A stretch of 12,889 nucleotides of DNA from Bacteroidales bacterium (GTDB lineage: Bacteria; Bacteroidota; Bacteroidia; Bacteroidales; UBA3824), in the NCBI GenBank assembly GCA_017543645.1, contig JAFYFR010000118.1:1-12889 (forward strand). Reading direction: 5' to 3'. Position numbers and translations under genes: made by a program. This document shows positions 6,201 to 12,376 of the stretch, one piece after another (position 1 is the first letter of the stretch; each line of letters starts with the position of its first letter). The notes under the pieces were generated by a model that was not told the DNA's origin, did not search any database, and saw only the letters and a list, made by a program, of their open reading frames with translations.

Positions 6201-8129
6201 AGCCAGCCTATCGCATTGCGTAGCGTGTCCACCTCTATGATTTCTCAAATAATTCAGTATAAGTCGCTTATAATTGGCGGTAACAATACAGGAATTGTCA
6301 AGTTTGATGGCAACGGCTTCGAGCTTCTCAAAACCACACCGTCGTCGGTACTTTCGTTAGCTCCTGTGGGCGACGTTTTGTACGTGGGCATGGAAAACGG
6401 TCTCGGCGTTTATTATGAGGACGGCGACTTCAAGGTTTTCGACACTCCTACATTTCCGTCGCAGGCTATCAATTCGATTCTTCCCGCCCGCGACAAGGAT
6501 TATCTGTGGCTCGGCACTAACGCAGGCTTCTGTTATTACAATATTTTGGAAAACCGCGCGGAGTTTTCGATTTATGCCAACGATGGTCTGCTGGGCAGCG
6601 AGATTGTTTCCGACGGTTTGATGCTTAATAAAAAAGGCGTGCTTTATGTGGCTACCTTCCATGGCATCTCGTCGTTCGACCTTCGCAAAGAGAGTTCGGA
6701 AAAATTTGTGCCGCAGTGCCGTTTGGAAAATATTCTGCTCAACGGTATGCCTTTCGATCGCTCACGCAAGGTGTTCAGCCACAACGAGAACAACTTTTTG
6801 TTTGAGCTTGCCGGCCTTTCGTTCAAGGACGAGGCTTCGGTGGTTTACGAGTTTTATATGAAGGGTCTCGACAACGACTACGTAGCGTCGTTGGGAAAGG
6901 AGCACCGCGCTAATTATCAGAACCTTCCTCCTGGCAAATACGATTTTGTGTACCGTGCCAAGGGCAAGGACGGAATTTGGTGTTACAGCAATGCATTTAG
7001 CTTTGAAATCAAGCGTCCTTTCTACCGCAAATGGTGGTTTATGATATTGATAATCTTGACATTCTCGGGCATTGTGTATATGATTATCAAGCTCCGCGAG
7101 GCACAGCTCCGTTTGCGCAACCAGCATTTGGAGCGTATGGTTACCGAGCGCACATCCGAAATCAGAAAGCAGAAAGACGCCATCGAGCAGAAAAACGCCG
7201 AGCTTGAGACCCAGAGGGAGGAGATTCTCCAGCAGCGTGATGCCATCGAAGAGAAAAACCTCGCGCTCGAACAGCAGAAGAGCGAGATTCTTTCGCAACG
7301 AGACGAACTCGAGGTGCAGAAGAATATCGCCACACAGCAGCGCGACGAAATTGCCCACCATCAGAAAGAGATTATGGACAGTATCTACTACGCAAAACGT
7401 ATTCAGACGGCATTGCTGCCAACGTCGGCGGTGATTTCGCAGGTTCTGCCCGAGCACTTTATATTGTTCAAGCCACGCGACATCGTGAGCGGCGACTTCT
7501 ACTATTTCAAGCATCTCAACCATTATGCAGTGATAGTGGCTGCAGACTGTACGGGGCACGGCGTTCCGGGCGCGTTTATGAGTATGCTCGGCTCGGCATA
7601 TCTCAATGAGATAATTGTGAAGTATCAGGACGACCTCAATTCAGGACACATTCTCGACCTCCTGCGCAAATATATTATTGAATCGCTCCACCAGACAGGA
7701 CGTTTCGACGAGGCGAAAGACGGTATGGACATTGCCCTCTGTGTATTGGATCTTGACACACGCAAGCTTCAGTTTTCGGGTGCGTTCAACTCCATGTTCC
7801 TTGTGCGCGACGGTGATATTGAGGAGTTCCGCGCCGACCGTATGCCTATCGGTATCCACGACTATGTTGACGTGGGATTCACCACCTACGATGTGGATAT
7901 GTACAAGAATGACATTGTGTACATATTCTCCGATGGTTATGCGTCGCAGTTTGGCGGCAAGACTGGCAAGAAGTTCATGTCGAGCCGTTTCAAAAAGCTT
8001 TTGCTCGAAGTTTCACCAAATCCTCTCGACCAACAGCGCGACATTCTCGACGAAAAAATAGAAACATGGATGGGCGGCGTTTATAGTCAGGTCGATGATA
8101 TTTTGGTTATCGGATTTAAGATTTCGTAG
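3294..8129 (+). CDS. Mosaic receptor: 2x solute-binding, propeller, Y_Y_Y, TM, coiled coil, SpoIIE phosphatase
   Basis: This 1611 aa single-pass membrane receptor has a large periplasmic sensor and a cytoplasmic PP2C-type Ser/Thr phosphatase. In order it has: a signal peptide (1-20); a family-3 solute-binding domain (about 22-285, with R110 and F-D-F at 114-116 where family members carry the R/FDFS ligand region); a second, diverged one (about 302-545, with W394-R395 aligning to W109-R110); about 14 two-component-regulator propeller repeats (about 555-1140, e.g. D-N-D-G-F-M-W-F-G-T and Y-L-W-L-G-T-N-A-G), enough for two seven-bladed propellers; a Y_Y_Y domain (about 1150-1245); a membrane helix (about 1247-1268); a coiled coil (about 1269-1365); and SpoIIE (about 1362-1611). 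Metal-binding aspartates are visible: D1401 in SGDFYYF, D1418 in ADCTGHG, D1547 in FSDGYA and D1601-D1602 near the C-terminus. The propeller-Y_Y_Y part is shared with hybrid two-component sensors, but kinase, receiver and AraC parts are absent. The inferred role is ligand-controlled dephosphorylation of an unseen target, perhaps an anti-sigma antagonist. It appears monocistronic. Confidence 0.9.
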   Translation: MKKILSILILLTLVTQAVWGRSLDEIRRSGVMRVAFTESGKQTVNFNLAKEFAKFLNVDLEIVTVSWNEIFSQNGIIPPDYQTNDSISYTPDALKRADFICGTTYIYAWREKFFDFAGVMDVTDLLIVSKRKNRKALFNNFILPESLQKTGKKLNVKNYRDLKGLRIAFLENSSYATNISKINELIGGGITFVSTKSEEESQLLARQGKVDGFITVSYLGLQFVNDNQQFKLAFPIAKPDNVGWAVEKGNRSLRNAINDFFAMTRGSGVLDKLFTSKFGVNYLSYNEIINSYSESADGFSNYGDLDEIMESGKLIVGLRDREMVYHSNGIKQFNHYLAGEFAKYLGLDLELRIIPNLSDYFLDSNGEIVRDSSYTPEWFNTIDVACDLLAPIDWRLKKIDIVDVLPTANVVVASKNLDIKNINDLHKYRGVTSKGSVYEEALIDNDITNYYYKEANEFFSEVMSGKADYCIVNFDIYSLPKYPQLESKFILGEISPVGWGIKKNQPKLRQKILEFLVSASSRGILDDAFMEQAGIPYKAAQNHLVAMYQTYQTGYFPFVFYGSDQGLPQEDIMCVFQDNDGFMWFGTQAGAIKYNGRQMTNYVSAPDQLSNNVVFDIKQDSRGNIYFATLKGVTCLNPDGTFRQIMPDVAFKHIYIDRKDTKYFYGDKRLCTLDHDDKPEILNKRYPTLPDCIHAVSQTKSGRNTFIASPDGLYMIVDNDVELITDKKCYCVFVDEEGIIWLSTTDGIYTGNLSQFTRTDIESLKINQKVGIPETCRIHTIKQNRDGSVFLVSNFEAYQIFSLMQSAIKFDQSIGLKDLKLLSYFEDKEDNYWFGFSGGIQKLTNRSLRNLYPEQLDSYLNNFEEDSYGRIWMAFNNKIYYFQHQLVDFSDNLDGHVVPYVVKVLNNDEILIANSFGWYIFDNNTLKLKRKMTFKSRIHNLKHVALSSRGELFLLTGVDGIVYYMPDFDSQPIALRSVSTSMISQIIQYKSLIIGGNNTGIVKFDGNGFELLKTTPSSVLSLAPVGDVLYVGMENGLGVYYEDGDFKVFDTPTFPSQAINSILPARDKDYLWLGTNAGFCYYNILENRAEFSIYANDGLLGSEIVSDGLMLNKKGVLYVATFHGISSFDLRKESSEKFVPQCRLENILLNGMPFDRSRKVFSHNENNFLFELAGLSFKDEASVVYEFYMKGLDNDYVASLGKEHRANYQNLPPGKYDFVYRAKGKDGIWCYSNAFSFEIKRPFYRKWWFMILIILTFSGIVYMIIKLREAQLRLRNQHLERMVTERTSEIRKQKDAIEQKNAELETQREEILQQRDAIEEKNLALEQQKSEILSQRDELEVQKNIATQQRDEIAHHQKEIMDSIYYAKRIQTALLPTSAVISQVLPEHFILFKPRDIVSGDFYYFKHLNHYAVIVAADCTGHGVPGAFMSMLGSAYLNEIIVKYQDDLNSGHILDLLRKYIIESLHQTGRFDEAKDGMDIALCVLDLDTRKLQFSGAFNSMFLVRDGDIEEFRADRMPIGIHDYVDVGFTTYDVDMYKNDIVYIFSDGYASQFGGKTGKKFMSSRFKKLLLEVSPNPLDQQRDILDEKIETWMGGVYSQVDDILVIGFKIS
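7176..7364 (+). repeat. Three tandem 63-base units encoding 21-residue coiled-coil repeats
   Basis: Units start at codons for D1295 (7176), D1316 (7239) and D1337 (7302). Units 1 and 2 share the pattern D-A-I-E-x-K-N-x-x-L-E-x-Q-x-x-E-I-L-x-Q-R; unit 3 (D-E-L-E-V-Q-K-N...) is more diverged. Twenty-one residues are exactly three heptads, so copies could be added or lost without disturbing coiled-coil phase between the membrane helix and the phosphatase. Confidence 0.8.
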
Positions 8130-8138
8130 CCACCGATA

Positions 8139-9020
8139 TTAAAACTTTGTAGCCACAAACATTTGCAGCCTGTCGTTGTACACTTTGATTTCGGCAGAGT
8201 CCATGGTCTTAAATCCGTGTCGCAAACCTTGATAGAAATAGAACTCTGAGCTGTTGGGCAGTGAGTCGTGGAGCCGTTGCGACTGATACGGTCTAACAAT
8301 CTTATCCTTGCTGCCGTGCGAAATCAGCATCGGAACTGTCTTTAGTTGGTCAATATAGTAGATGGGAGAGTATTTCAGTGCAAGCGAATCAAATATTTGT
8401 ACGTTTCGTGTCTTTATGTCGAAAAATATTGATGAGATCTGACGTCTGAAAAACTTGGTCACCATTTTCCACATTTCGTGGATGTCTGCCGGTCCGAAAT
8501 CATCAACGATAAATTTTATCTGCTTGTTGTTGAAACTTTGCGCATAGTTAATCATTGCCAAGTGTCCGCCAGCCGACGACCCCCATAAACCTACGCTCGA
8601 AGTGTCAATTCTGAGGTATCCGGCATTTTCAAAGCAATATTCCACAGCTTGTTTGCAGTCGTTGATGCAGTCTTCTAAATGGTATTTCCACGGCTTAATA
8701 AGGGTGTAGTCTATCGAAATAATCTGTATATTGCGTTCTAACAAAGATTTAACTACATAATTTCGGTAATGTTCGAGTACTTTGAGCTTTGAGCCAGCCA
8801 GCCAGCTTCCTCCGTGAAAATATAATATTGTTTTATAACATTGAATGGTGTCGTCGGGTCGGTATACGTCGAGTTTGATATGTTTGTCCTTGATAGTTTT
8901 GTATACCAATTCTTGCGGATAATAGTTGCTGATAATTTTGTATCTGTGGTTTCTCCAATAGTACAGGCCTATACATACAGCTAAAAATGTGATTAATGCG
9001 ATGATTTCTTTGCTTTTCAT
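8139..9020 (-). CDS. Membrane-anchored alpha/beta hydrolase (esterase/lipase-like)
   Basis: The 293 aa product has an N-terminal hydrophobic segment (about residues 5-21) that is likely an uncleaved signal anchor, placing the enzyme on the periplasmic face. The rest is an alpha/beta hydrolase of the esterase/lipase group related to hormone-sensitive-lipase and BD-FAE-like families. Visible landmarks are HGG (69-71) for the oxyanion hole, G-S-S-A-G (147-151) with nucleophile S149, D239 in SHGSKDKIV and H268 in GLRHGF, so the triad looks intact. Substrate is unknown; small acyl or feruloyl-type esters are typical of relatives. It is the last gene of the four-gene minus-strand operon, 9 bases after the 143 aa gene. 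Its stop lies 9 bases from the convergent stop of the phosphatase gene, and no terminator hairpin separates them. Confidence 0.82.
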   Translation of the reverse strand: MKSKEIIALITFLAVCIGLYYWRNHRYKIISNYYPQELVYKTIKDKHIKLDVYRPDDTIQCYKTILYFHGGSWLAGSKLKVLEHYRNYVVKSLLERNIQIISIDYTLIKPWKYHLEDCINDCKQAVEYCFENAGYLRIDTSSVGLWGSSAGGHLAMINYAQSFNNKQIKFIVDDFGPADIHEMWKMVTKFFRRQISSIFFDIKTRNVQIFDSLALKYSPIYYIDQLKTVPMLISHGSKDKIVRPYQSQRLHDSLPNSSEFYFYQGLRHGFKTMDSAEIKVYNDRLQMFVATKF

Positions 9021-9029
9021 GATTGGATT

Positions 9030-9461
9030 TTAAATTTTTCTGTTCAGAGGGATTCTAAAAATGAGATTTTTTGATGATTTCGCAACCTTTACGGTTGAGG
9101 TGTTGCCGTTGCCGTCGATTATCGTAGCAACGTTGTTTTCTATTATTACTTTTGTGTTGCCATCTATATCAAAAGGTCGAATGTTATATTCTTTTATTGT
9201 GGAATCGTTTGGGTAGATAGCCACTTGGCGGAAACCTTCCTTGCCTTCGCCTATGAGGGCGGGGTAAACTTCTTGGTAAATGTTAATAGAATAATTATCG
9301 AGAGAAATAGTCTTTTCAATCTCCCCGCCGGAGTAATAAGTGTCGATTTTCATAAACGGTGCTTTCATGAGTAAGTTCTGGAGCTGTTGTCCGAACATAA
9401 ACGCACCTAATAACACGAAAATAGATGCCACTGCGAGGAATTTTGCTGCAAAATTTTTCAT
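9030..9461 (-). CDS. Small anchored protein of unknown function
   Basis: The 143 aa product has one N-terminal hydrophobic helix (about residues 8-24) after a short positively charged start, so it is a membrane-anchored or secreted protein. The remainder is predicted mostly beta-strand, with many I/V-alternating segments and a glycine/asparagine turn D-G-N-G-N. It contains no cysteine, which argues against a thioredoxin-like or ArsF-like redox partner role despite its redox neighbours. I recognise no family. It lies 27 bases after the polyferredoxin gene and 9 bases before the hydrolase gene on the same strand, so it is cotranscribed with them. An accessory envelope role in the module is only an inference. 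Confidence 0.65.
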   Translation of the reverse strand: MKNFAAKFLAVASIFVLLGAFMFGQQLQNLLMKAPFMKIDTYYSGGEIEKTISLDNYSINIYQEVYPALIGEGKEGFRQVAIYPNDSTIKEYNIRPFDIDGNTKVIIENNVATIIDGNGNTSTVKVAKSSKNLIFRIPLNRKI

Positions 9462-9488
9462 AATGTGTTAATTTTTAAAGGTTTATAA

Positions 9489-10619
9489 TTAAATTATTGT
9501 TCTAAGTATTATGGATAAACCGTTGATGGATACCGAACCCAGAAAAATTACCATAAAAGCGAATGCAAGATATAAAAATATTACACGTGCAAAGCTATTG
9601 TTTACATTTTTTTGAGTGCCTCTGATACGGTAGTTTAATGCGCCTTGTGGGCAGTTGTCGATACATTTTCCGCATTTCGAGCAGGTGAATTCGGGCTTGT
9701 GTTTTTCGTTTATCGCCATCATCGGGCATTTTTTCTGACATTTTCCGCATTTAATACATTTGTTTTCGTCAACGGCTACTTCAAAAATGTTGATTTTGTT
9801 AAACAACGAGAGCAGCGCACCCATAGGGCAGAAGGTGGCGCATTGGATTCGTTTTTTGGTGAGTATCGGAAGCACTATCACCAATATTACAAACAGTCCG
9901 TAGAAAATGATGTTTTTCAGCAGCGTTACGCCGTCTACGATTTTTTCGCCTTCGGTAACGGCCTTGAACGGGCAGAGCCAGTTGCAGTATTGCGGCACAA
10001 GGCTTTCGGCACTCCATAACGCCATCAAAACCAACATCGCAAATGAGAAATACCTGAACGAGCGGTTGATTTTTTTGATTACTGGGCGTTGGGTGAAACG
10101 CGAAGTGATGTCGTCCCAACCGCCATAAAAACAGCCCCAGCTACAGAACGCGCGTCCGAGCAGAAACGCTATGGCGATTACGATTACAAGCATTTCGGAG
10201 ATGGATGCGAACCCACCTTGGAGGTTTCCGCTGAAAATAATTGTCTGCTTGATGGCAGCTGGAATTATTATCATCGTGGTAACAATGTGGCAGAACGGGA
10301 TGTCGCAATTGTAGATAATGCTGTCGTCGTAACTGATTGACCCTCTGATGGCTATTAACTTGGTCATAAAGCTTATCACAAAGAGAACGGCTGCCGTGCC
10401 AAACATTATAGCGCGATACTTATCGGTGCGCCCTTTGAAGAGCATCAGAAAGAATATAGCGGTAAAACCTGTTACTGCTATTATCCATGATACAAACTCG
10501 GCTGTGTCGGCAAACTGGAACGAGCCTTGCGTTGTGAACATCATTATTATCAGAAACATAGGTAACGTTACCAAGATGCTCCTGCCAATTTTTCCTGTGG
10601 TTTTGTAATTGTTTTGCAT
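9489..10619 (-). CDS. NapH-like membrane polyferredoxin (4Fe-4S)
   Basis: The 376 aa integral membrane iron-sulfur protein has about eight hydrophobic helices. Cysteine motifs in order are C105-x4-C110 between helices, C159-x3-C163 (CSWGC), C212-x3-C216-P (CNWLCP), C260-x3-C264-P (CATFCP), then two complete 4Fe-4S ferredoxin motifs at C288/C291/C294/C298 and C313/C316/C319/C323. The paired CxxxCP motifs followed by a cytoplasmic bacterial ferredoxin domain are characteristic of the NapH/NosR/CcoG-type membrane ferredoxin group, which passes electrons between the cytoplasm or quinone pool and periplasmic acceptors. A final helix follows the ferredoxin domain. The gene starts 4 bases after the CcdA-like gene, suggesting that the two proteins work together in transmembrane electron transfer. 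The acceptor is not identified. It is not NapH itself, because no nap genes are nearby. Confidence 0.85.
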   Translation of the reverse strand: MQNNYKTTGKIGRSILVTLPMFLIIMMFTTQGSFQFADTAEFVSWIIAVTGFTAIFFLMLFKGRTDKYRAIMFGTAAVLFVISFMTKLIAIRGSISYDDSIIYNCDIPFCHIVTTMIIIPAAIKQTIIFSGNLQGGFASISEMLVIVIAIAFLLGRAFCSWGCFYGGWDDITSRFTQRPVIKKINRSFRYFSFAMLVLMALWSAESLVPQYCNWLCPFKAVTEGEKIVDGVTLLKNIIFYGLFVILVIVLPILTKKRIQCATFCPMGALLSLFNKINIFEVAVDENKCIKCGKCQKKCPMMAINEKHKPEFTCSKCGKCIDNCPQGALNYRIRGTQKNVNNSFARVIFLYLAFAFMVIFLGSVSINGLSIILRTII

Positions 10620-10623
10620 AGTT

Positions 10624-11250
10624 TTATGAATTTATGATTAATACTATTGTCCTATATAAATATGTAAGCCCCACTATTATTGCGGCATATTTTCCTATCA
10701 CTTTTATAACCTCGCTTTTGCGTGTCAGCCCCACAAACGGAACTGGCAGAAAGTATGGGAGTGTACCCACAAAAAACATTATAAATGAGGTAATTACGCT
10801 GAAATATGAGTCTAATTGCAACGACTGCATTATCAATGTGATAAAAGGCGGACACAAAGCTGCCGACGTACTTGCGCCCAACGCCGCTGTGAGCAGAAGG
10901 GTATGGTGTTTGAATAATGATTTGAACCGTTTGCTTTTCAGTGGGTTGTAACATTTCCCCGAAACTTTGCAGAATGCGAATGTCAACATCAGCATGGCTG
11001 AAACAAGTTGTGTAACAGCCAAGAAGTATCGGTTAGAAAATAGTTCTGTGGATCCGGCAAAAATGGCTGTTATTAATGCGGCTGCGAGATACGCCACCAA
11101 CCGTCCCGAAAGAAAAGAGGCTACATAAATAACCGAACCACCTACCGTGGAGCGTCTGCCCATAAGTATAGGTAGCAATACCGGAAGGCAGGTGGAGATG
11201 CAGGCCAAACCGCTGCTTAATCCTAAAAGTAATGATGATAAATTGTTCAT
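10624..11250 (-). CDS. CcdA/DsbD-like six-helix thiol-redox membrane protein
   Basis: The 208 aa product has six hydrophobic helices (about 5-30, 38-63, 74-95, 118-140, 150-172, 184-204). Cysteines C17 and C21 lie in helix 1 (A-C-I-S-T-C-L-P-V) and C133 precedes a proline pair in helix 4 (A-A-L-C-P-P-F). One cysteine each in helices 1 and 4 is the arrangement by which CcdA/DsbD relatives carry reducing equivalents across the membrane. The related SafE/UreH-like and ArsG-type permeases share this fold and are the main alternatives. I place the start at the ATG at 11250. The longer frame beginning at 11271 would need a TTG codon that lies inside the predicted -7 box. It is the first gene of the operon and is followed 4 bases later by the polyferredoxin gene. 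Confidence 0.8.
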   Translation of the reverse strand: MNNLSSLLLGLSSGLACISTCLPVLLPILMGRRSTVGGSVIYVASFLSGRLVAYLAAALITAIFAGSTELFSNRYFLAVTQLVSAMLMLTFAFCKVSGKCYNPLKSKRFKSLFKHHTLLLTAALGASTSAALCPPFITLIMQSLQLDSYFSVITSFIMFFVGTLPYFLPVPFVGLTRKSEVIKVIGKYAAIIVGLTYLYRTIVLIINS

Positions 11251-11268
11251 GCCGTTTTGTTTTTTGTG

Positions 11269-11299
11269 CAAATAAACGGATGAATTATTAACACTGCAA
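11269..11299 (-). promoter_or_regulatory. Promoter of the redox operon
   Basis: Read on the minus strand this is TTG (plus positions 11297-11299), 20 bases, then TTTATTTG (11269-11276), one base away from TAnnTTTG. The predicted start near 11262 leaves a leader of about 12 nt before the ATG at 11250. The imperfect -7 box fits a promoter that depends on an activator, and the repeat array lies directly upstream. Confidence 0.5.
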
Positions 11300-11304
11300 T
11301 AGGG

Positions 11305-11375
11305 TGGGACACACTACACCCTTCTGTGGGATAGAATTTGGAGTTTGGGACGAATCGTAATGGTTTTGGGACGAA
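11305..11375 (-). promoter_or_regulatory. Four phased TGGGA(C/T) direct repeats, putative LytTR operator array
   Basis: TGGGAC/TGGGAT occurs at 11305-11310, 11327-11332, 11346-11351 and 11367-11372 on the plus strand, with start-to-start steps of 22, 19 and 21 bases. The two distal copies extend to the identical 11-mer TTTGGGACGAA (11344-11354 and 11365-11375), exactly 21 bases apart. All copies face the same way and so would lie on one helix face. LytTR-domain regulators are known to bind paired 9-bp direct repeats separated by about 12-13 bp, which is the same 21-22 base period. Measured from the predicted start, the copies are centred near -46, -67, -87 and -108. That the adjacent LytTR protein binds here is inference. 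Confidence 0.5.
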
Positions 11376-11386
11376 ATTCAGGGTGG

Positions 11387-12244
11387 TTATTTGTCCAAAT
11401 ACTGCAAAATCTCCGCTATGTATGTTCTTGAAACAGGAATCTCGGTGTTGTGATTTTTGAGTTTGAGGCGGTAGCCGCTCGATGCCGAACCTTCGATGCC
11501 CTCCACATTGTTCAGATTGATAAGAAAAGCGCGGTGGCAGCGGATTACAAAACCACATTCTTTTAATTGGTTTTCCAAAGTGGTGAGAGTGGAACGGACA
11601 ACCGATGTACCTTCGTCGGTGGTGATTTTGCAATAGTTTTTGTCAGATTCGATGTAGAGCAGCGTCAGCGGGTCGATGTCGGTAGGAGAGGACTTGCCCT
11701 GAGTTTCGATTTTTTTGATTTGCGGAACGGCGTGAGCGTTGTTCTTTTGCGAAAGTTTTTGGTTGATTTGGTTTATGTGTTCGAGTTCGCGGCGCAGGCG
11801 GGCATTGTCGAAAGCCATATAAACGCCCAACAGCAGCACCGAAATTATGATAGTTTGCCAAATAGCCGACCATAAAAGCGGAAAAGTCGGGTCGGAAGGG
11901 TTCAAAAACTTGAAATACAAAAAGTTGCCCACAATAATCAGCAGCACCGACAGAGTAAATGCTGCTATGTTTTTGCCGTTTGAGAACCGTCCTTCCTCAA
12001 CGTCGGCTTTGTAGATACGGTGAAAAACGGCCGTGGGAATCACCGAACCGATATATGTAATAATTGGAAAACCAAGCAGATAGATATATTTGCTGCCCGA
12101 ATCTTCGCTAATGCCGAACGGTTGCAACAGTGCCAAAATCAAGTATACTGTAGCCGCCAACGCCAACGCCACAATATGATAATTGCTGTTGACAGTATGC
12201 GCCGGAGTGGCGAGGTAGGTCTTTATTTTTGTGATGATAGACAT
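11387..12244 (-). CDS. Membrane-anchored LytTR-family transcription regulator
   Basis: The 285 aa product has four hydrophobic helices (about residues 24-42, 53-74, 93-111, 124-145), a short charged helical linker (about 146-175) and a C-terminal LytTR DNA-binding domain (about 191-285). Landmarks of the domain are YIESDKNYCKI (around 197-207), R-C-H-R-A-F-L-I-N-L (235-244) and I-P-V-S-R-T-Y (269-275). No receiver domain is present and no histidine kinase gene is adjacent, so the membrane part may itself sense a signal. I start it at ATG 12244; the frame extends 6 codons further, but only to a GTG at 12262, very near the predicted transcription start. It ends 136 bases before the ATG of the redox operon on the same strand, with the repeat array and that operon's promoter in the gap, which makes it the obvious candidate regulator. 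Confidence 0.87.
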   Translation of the reverse strand: MSIITKIKTYLATPAHTVNSNYHIVALALAATVYLILALLQPFGISEDSGSKYIYLLGFPIITYIGSVIPTAVFHRIYKADVEEGRFSNGKNIAAFTLSVLLIIVGNFLYFKFLNPSDPTFPLLWSAIWQTIIISVLLLGVYMAFDNARLRRELEHINQINQKLSQKNNAHAVPQIKKIETQGKSSPTDIDPLTLLYIESDKNYCKITTDEGTSVVRSTLTTLENQLKECGFVIRCHRAFLINLNNVEGIEGSASSGYRLKLKNHNTEIPVSRTYIAEILQYLDK

Positions 12245-12266
12245 TTTCTCTGTATTATTCACAGTG

Positions 12267-12297
12267 CAAAAATCTAAAAAAAATGTATAGGAAACAA
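12267..12297 (-). promoter_or_regulatory. Possible promoter of the LytTR gene
   Basis: On the minus strand TTG (plus 12295-12297) is followed after 18 bases by TAGATTTTTG (12267-12276), a -7-like box with two extra bases between TA and TTTG. A start near 12260 gives a leader of about 16 nt to the ATG at 12244. The box is imperfect, so this is tentative. Confidence 0.3.
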
Positions 12298-12320
12298 TTT
12301 TTTGGAAAAGAAAAAAATGT

Positions 12321-12351
12321 TTTGAAAACTCATATTATTGTTTTATCTTTG
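12321..12351 (+). promoter_or_regulatory. Consensus promoter for the Rpn-family gene
   Basis: TTTG (12321-12324), 19 bases, then TATCTTTG (12344-12351) matches the Bacteroidota -33/-7 consensus in both boxes and spacing. The -7 box ends 25 bases before the ATG at 12377, giving a leader of about 18 nt. It is the best-formed protein-gene promoter in the window. Confidence 0.7.
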
Positions 12352-12376
12352 CGTTTGATAACAAAAACAATGCGAT

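Noticed and set aside
9030..9461. 143 aa gene as an ArsF-type partner of an ArsG-like permease
   Set aside because: ArsF-type proteins depend on cysteine motifs, and this protein has no cysteine.
11301..11322. AGGGTG/CACCCT inverted repeat as a terminator for the LytTR gene
   Set aside because: Six-base arms around a 10-base loop and no T-tract on either strand. It more likely reflects sequence shared with the repeat array.
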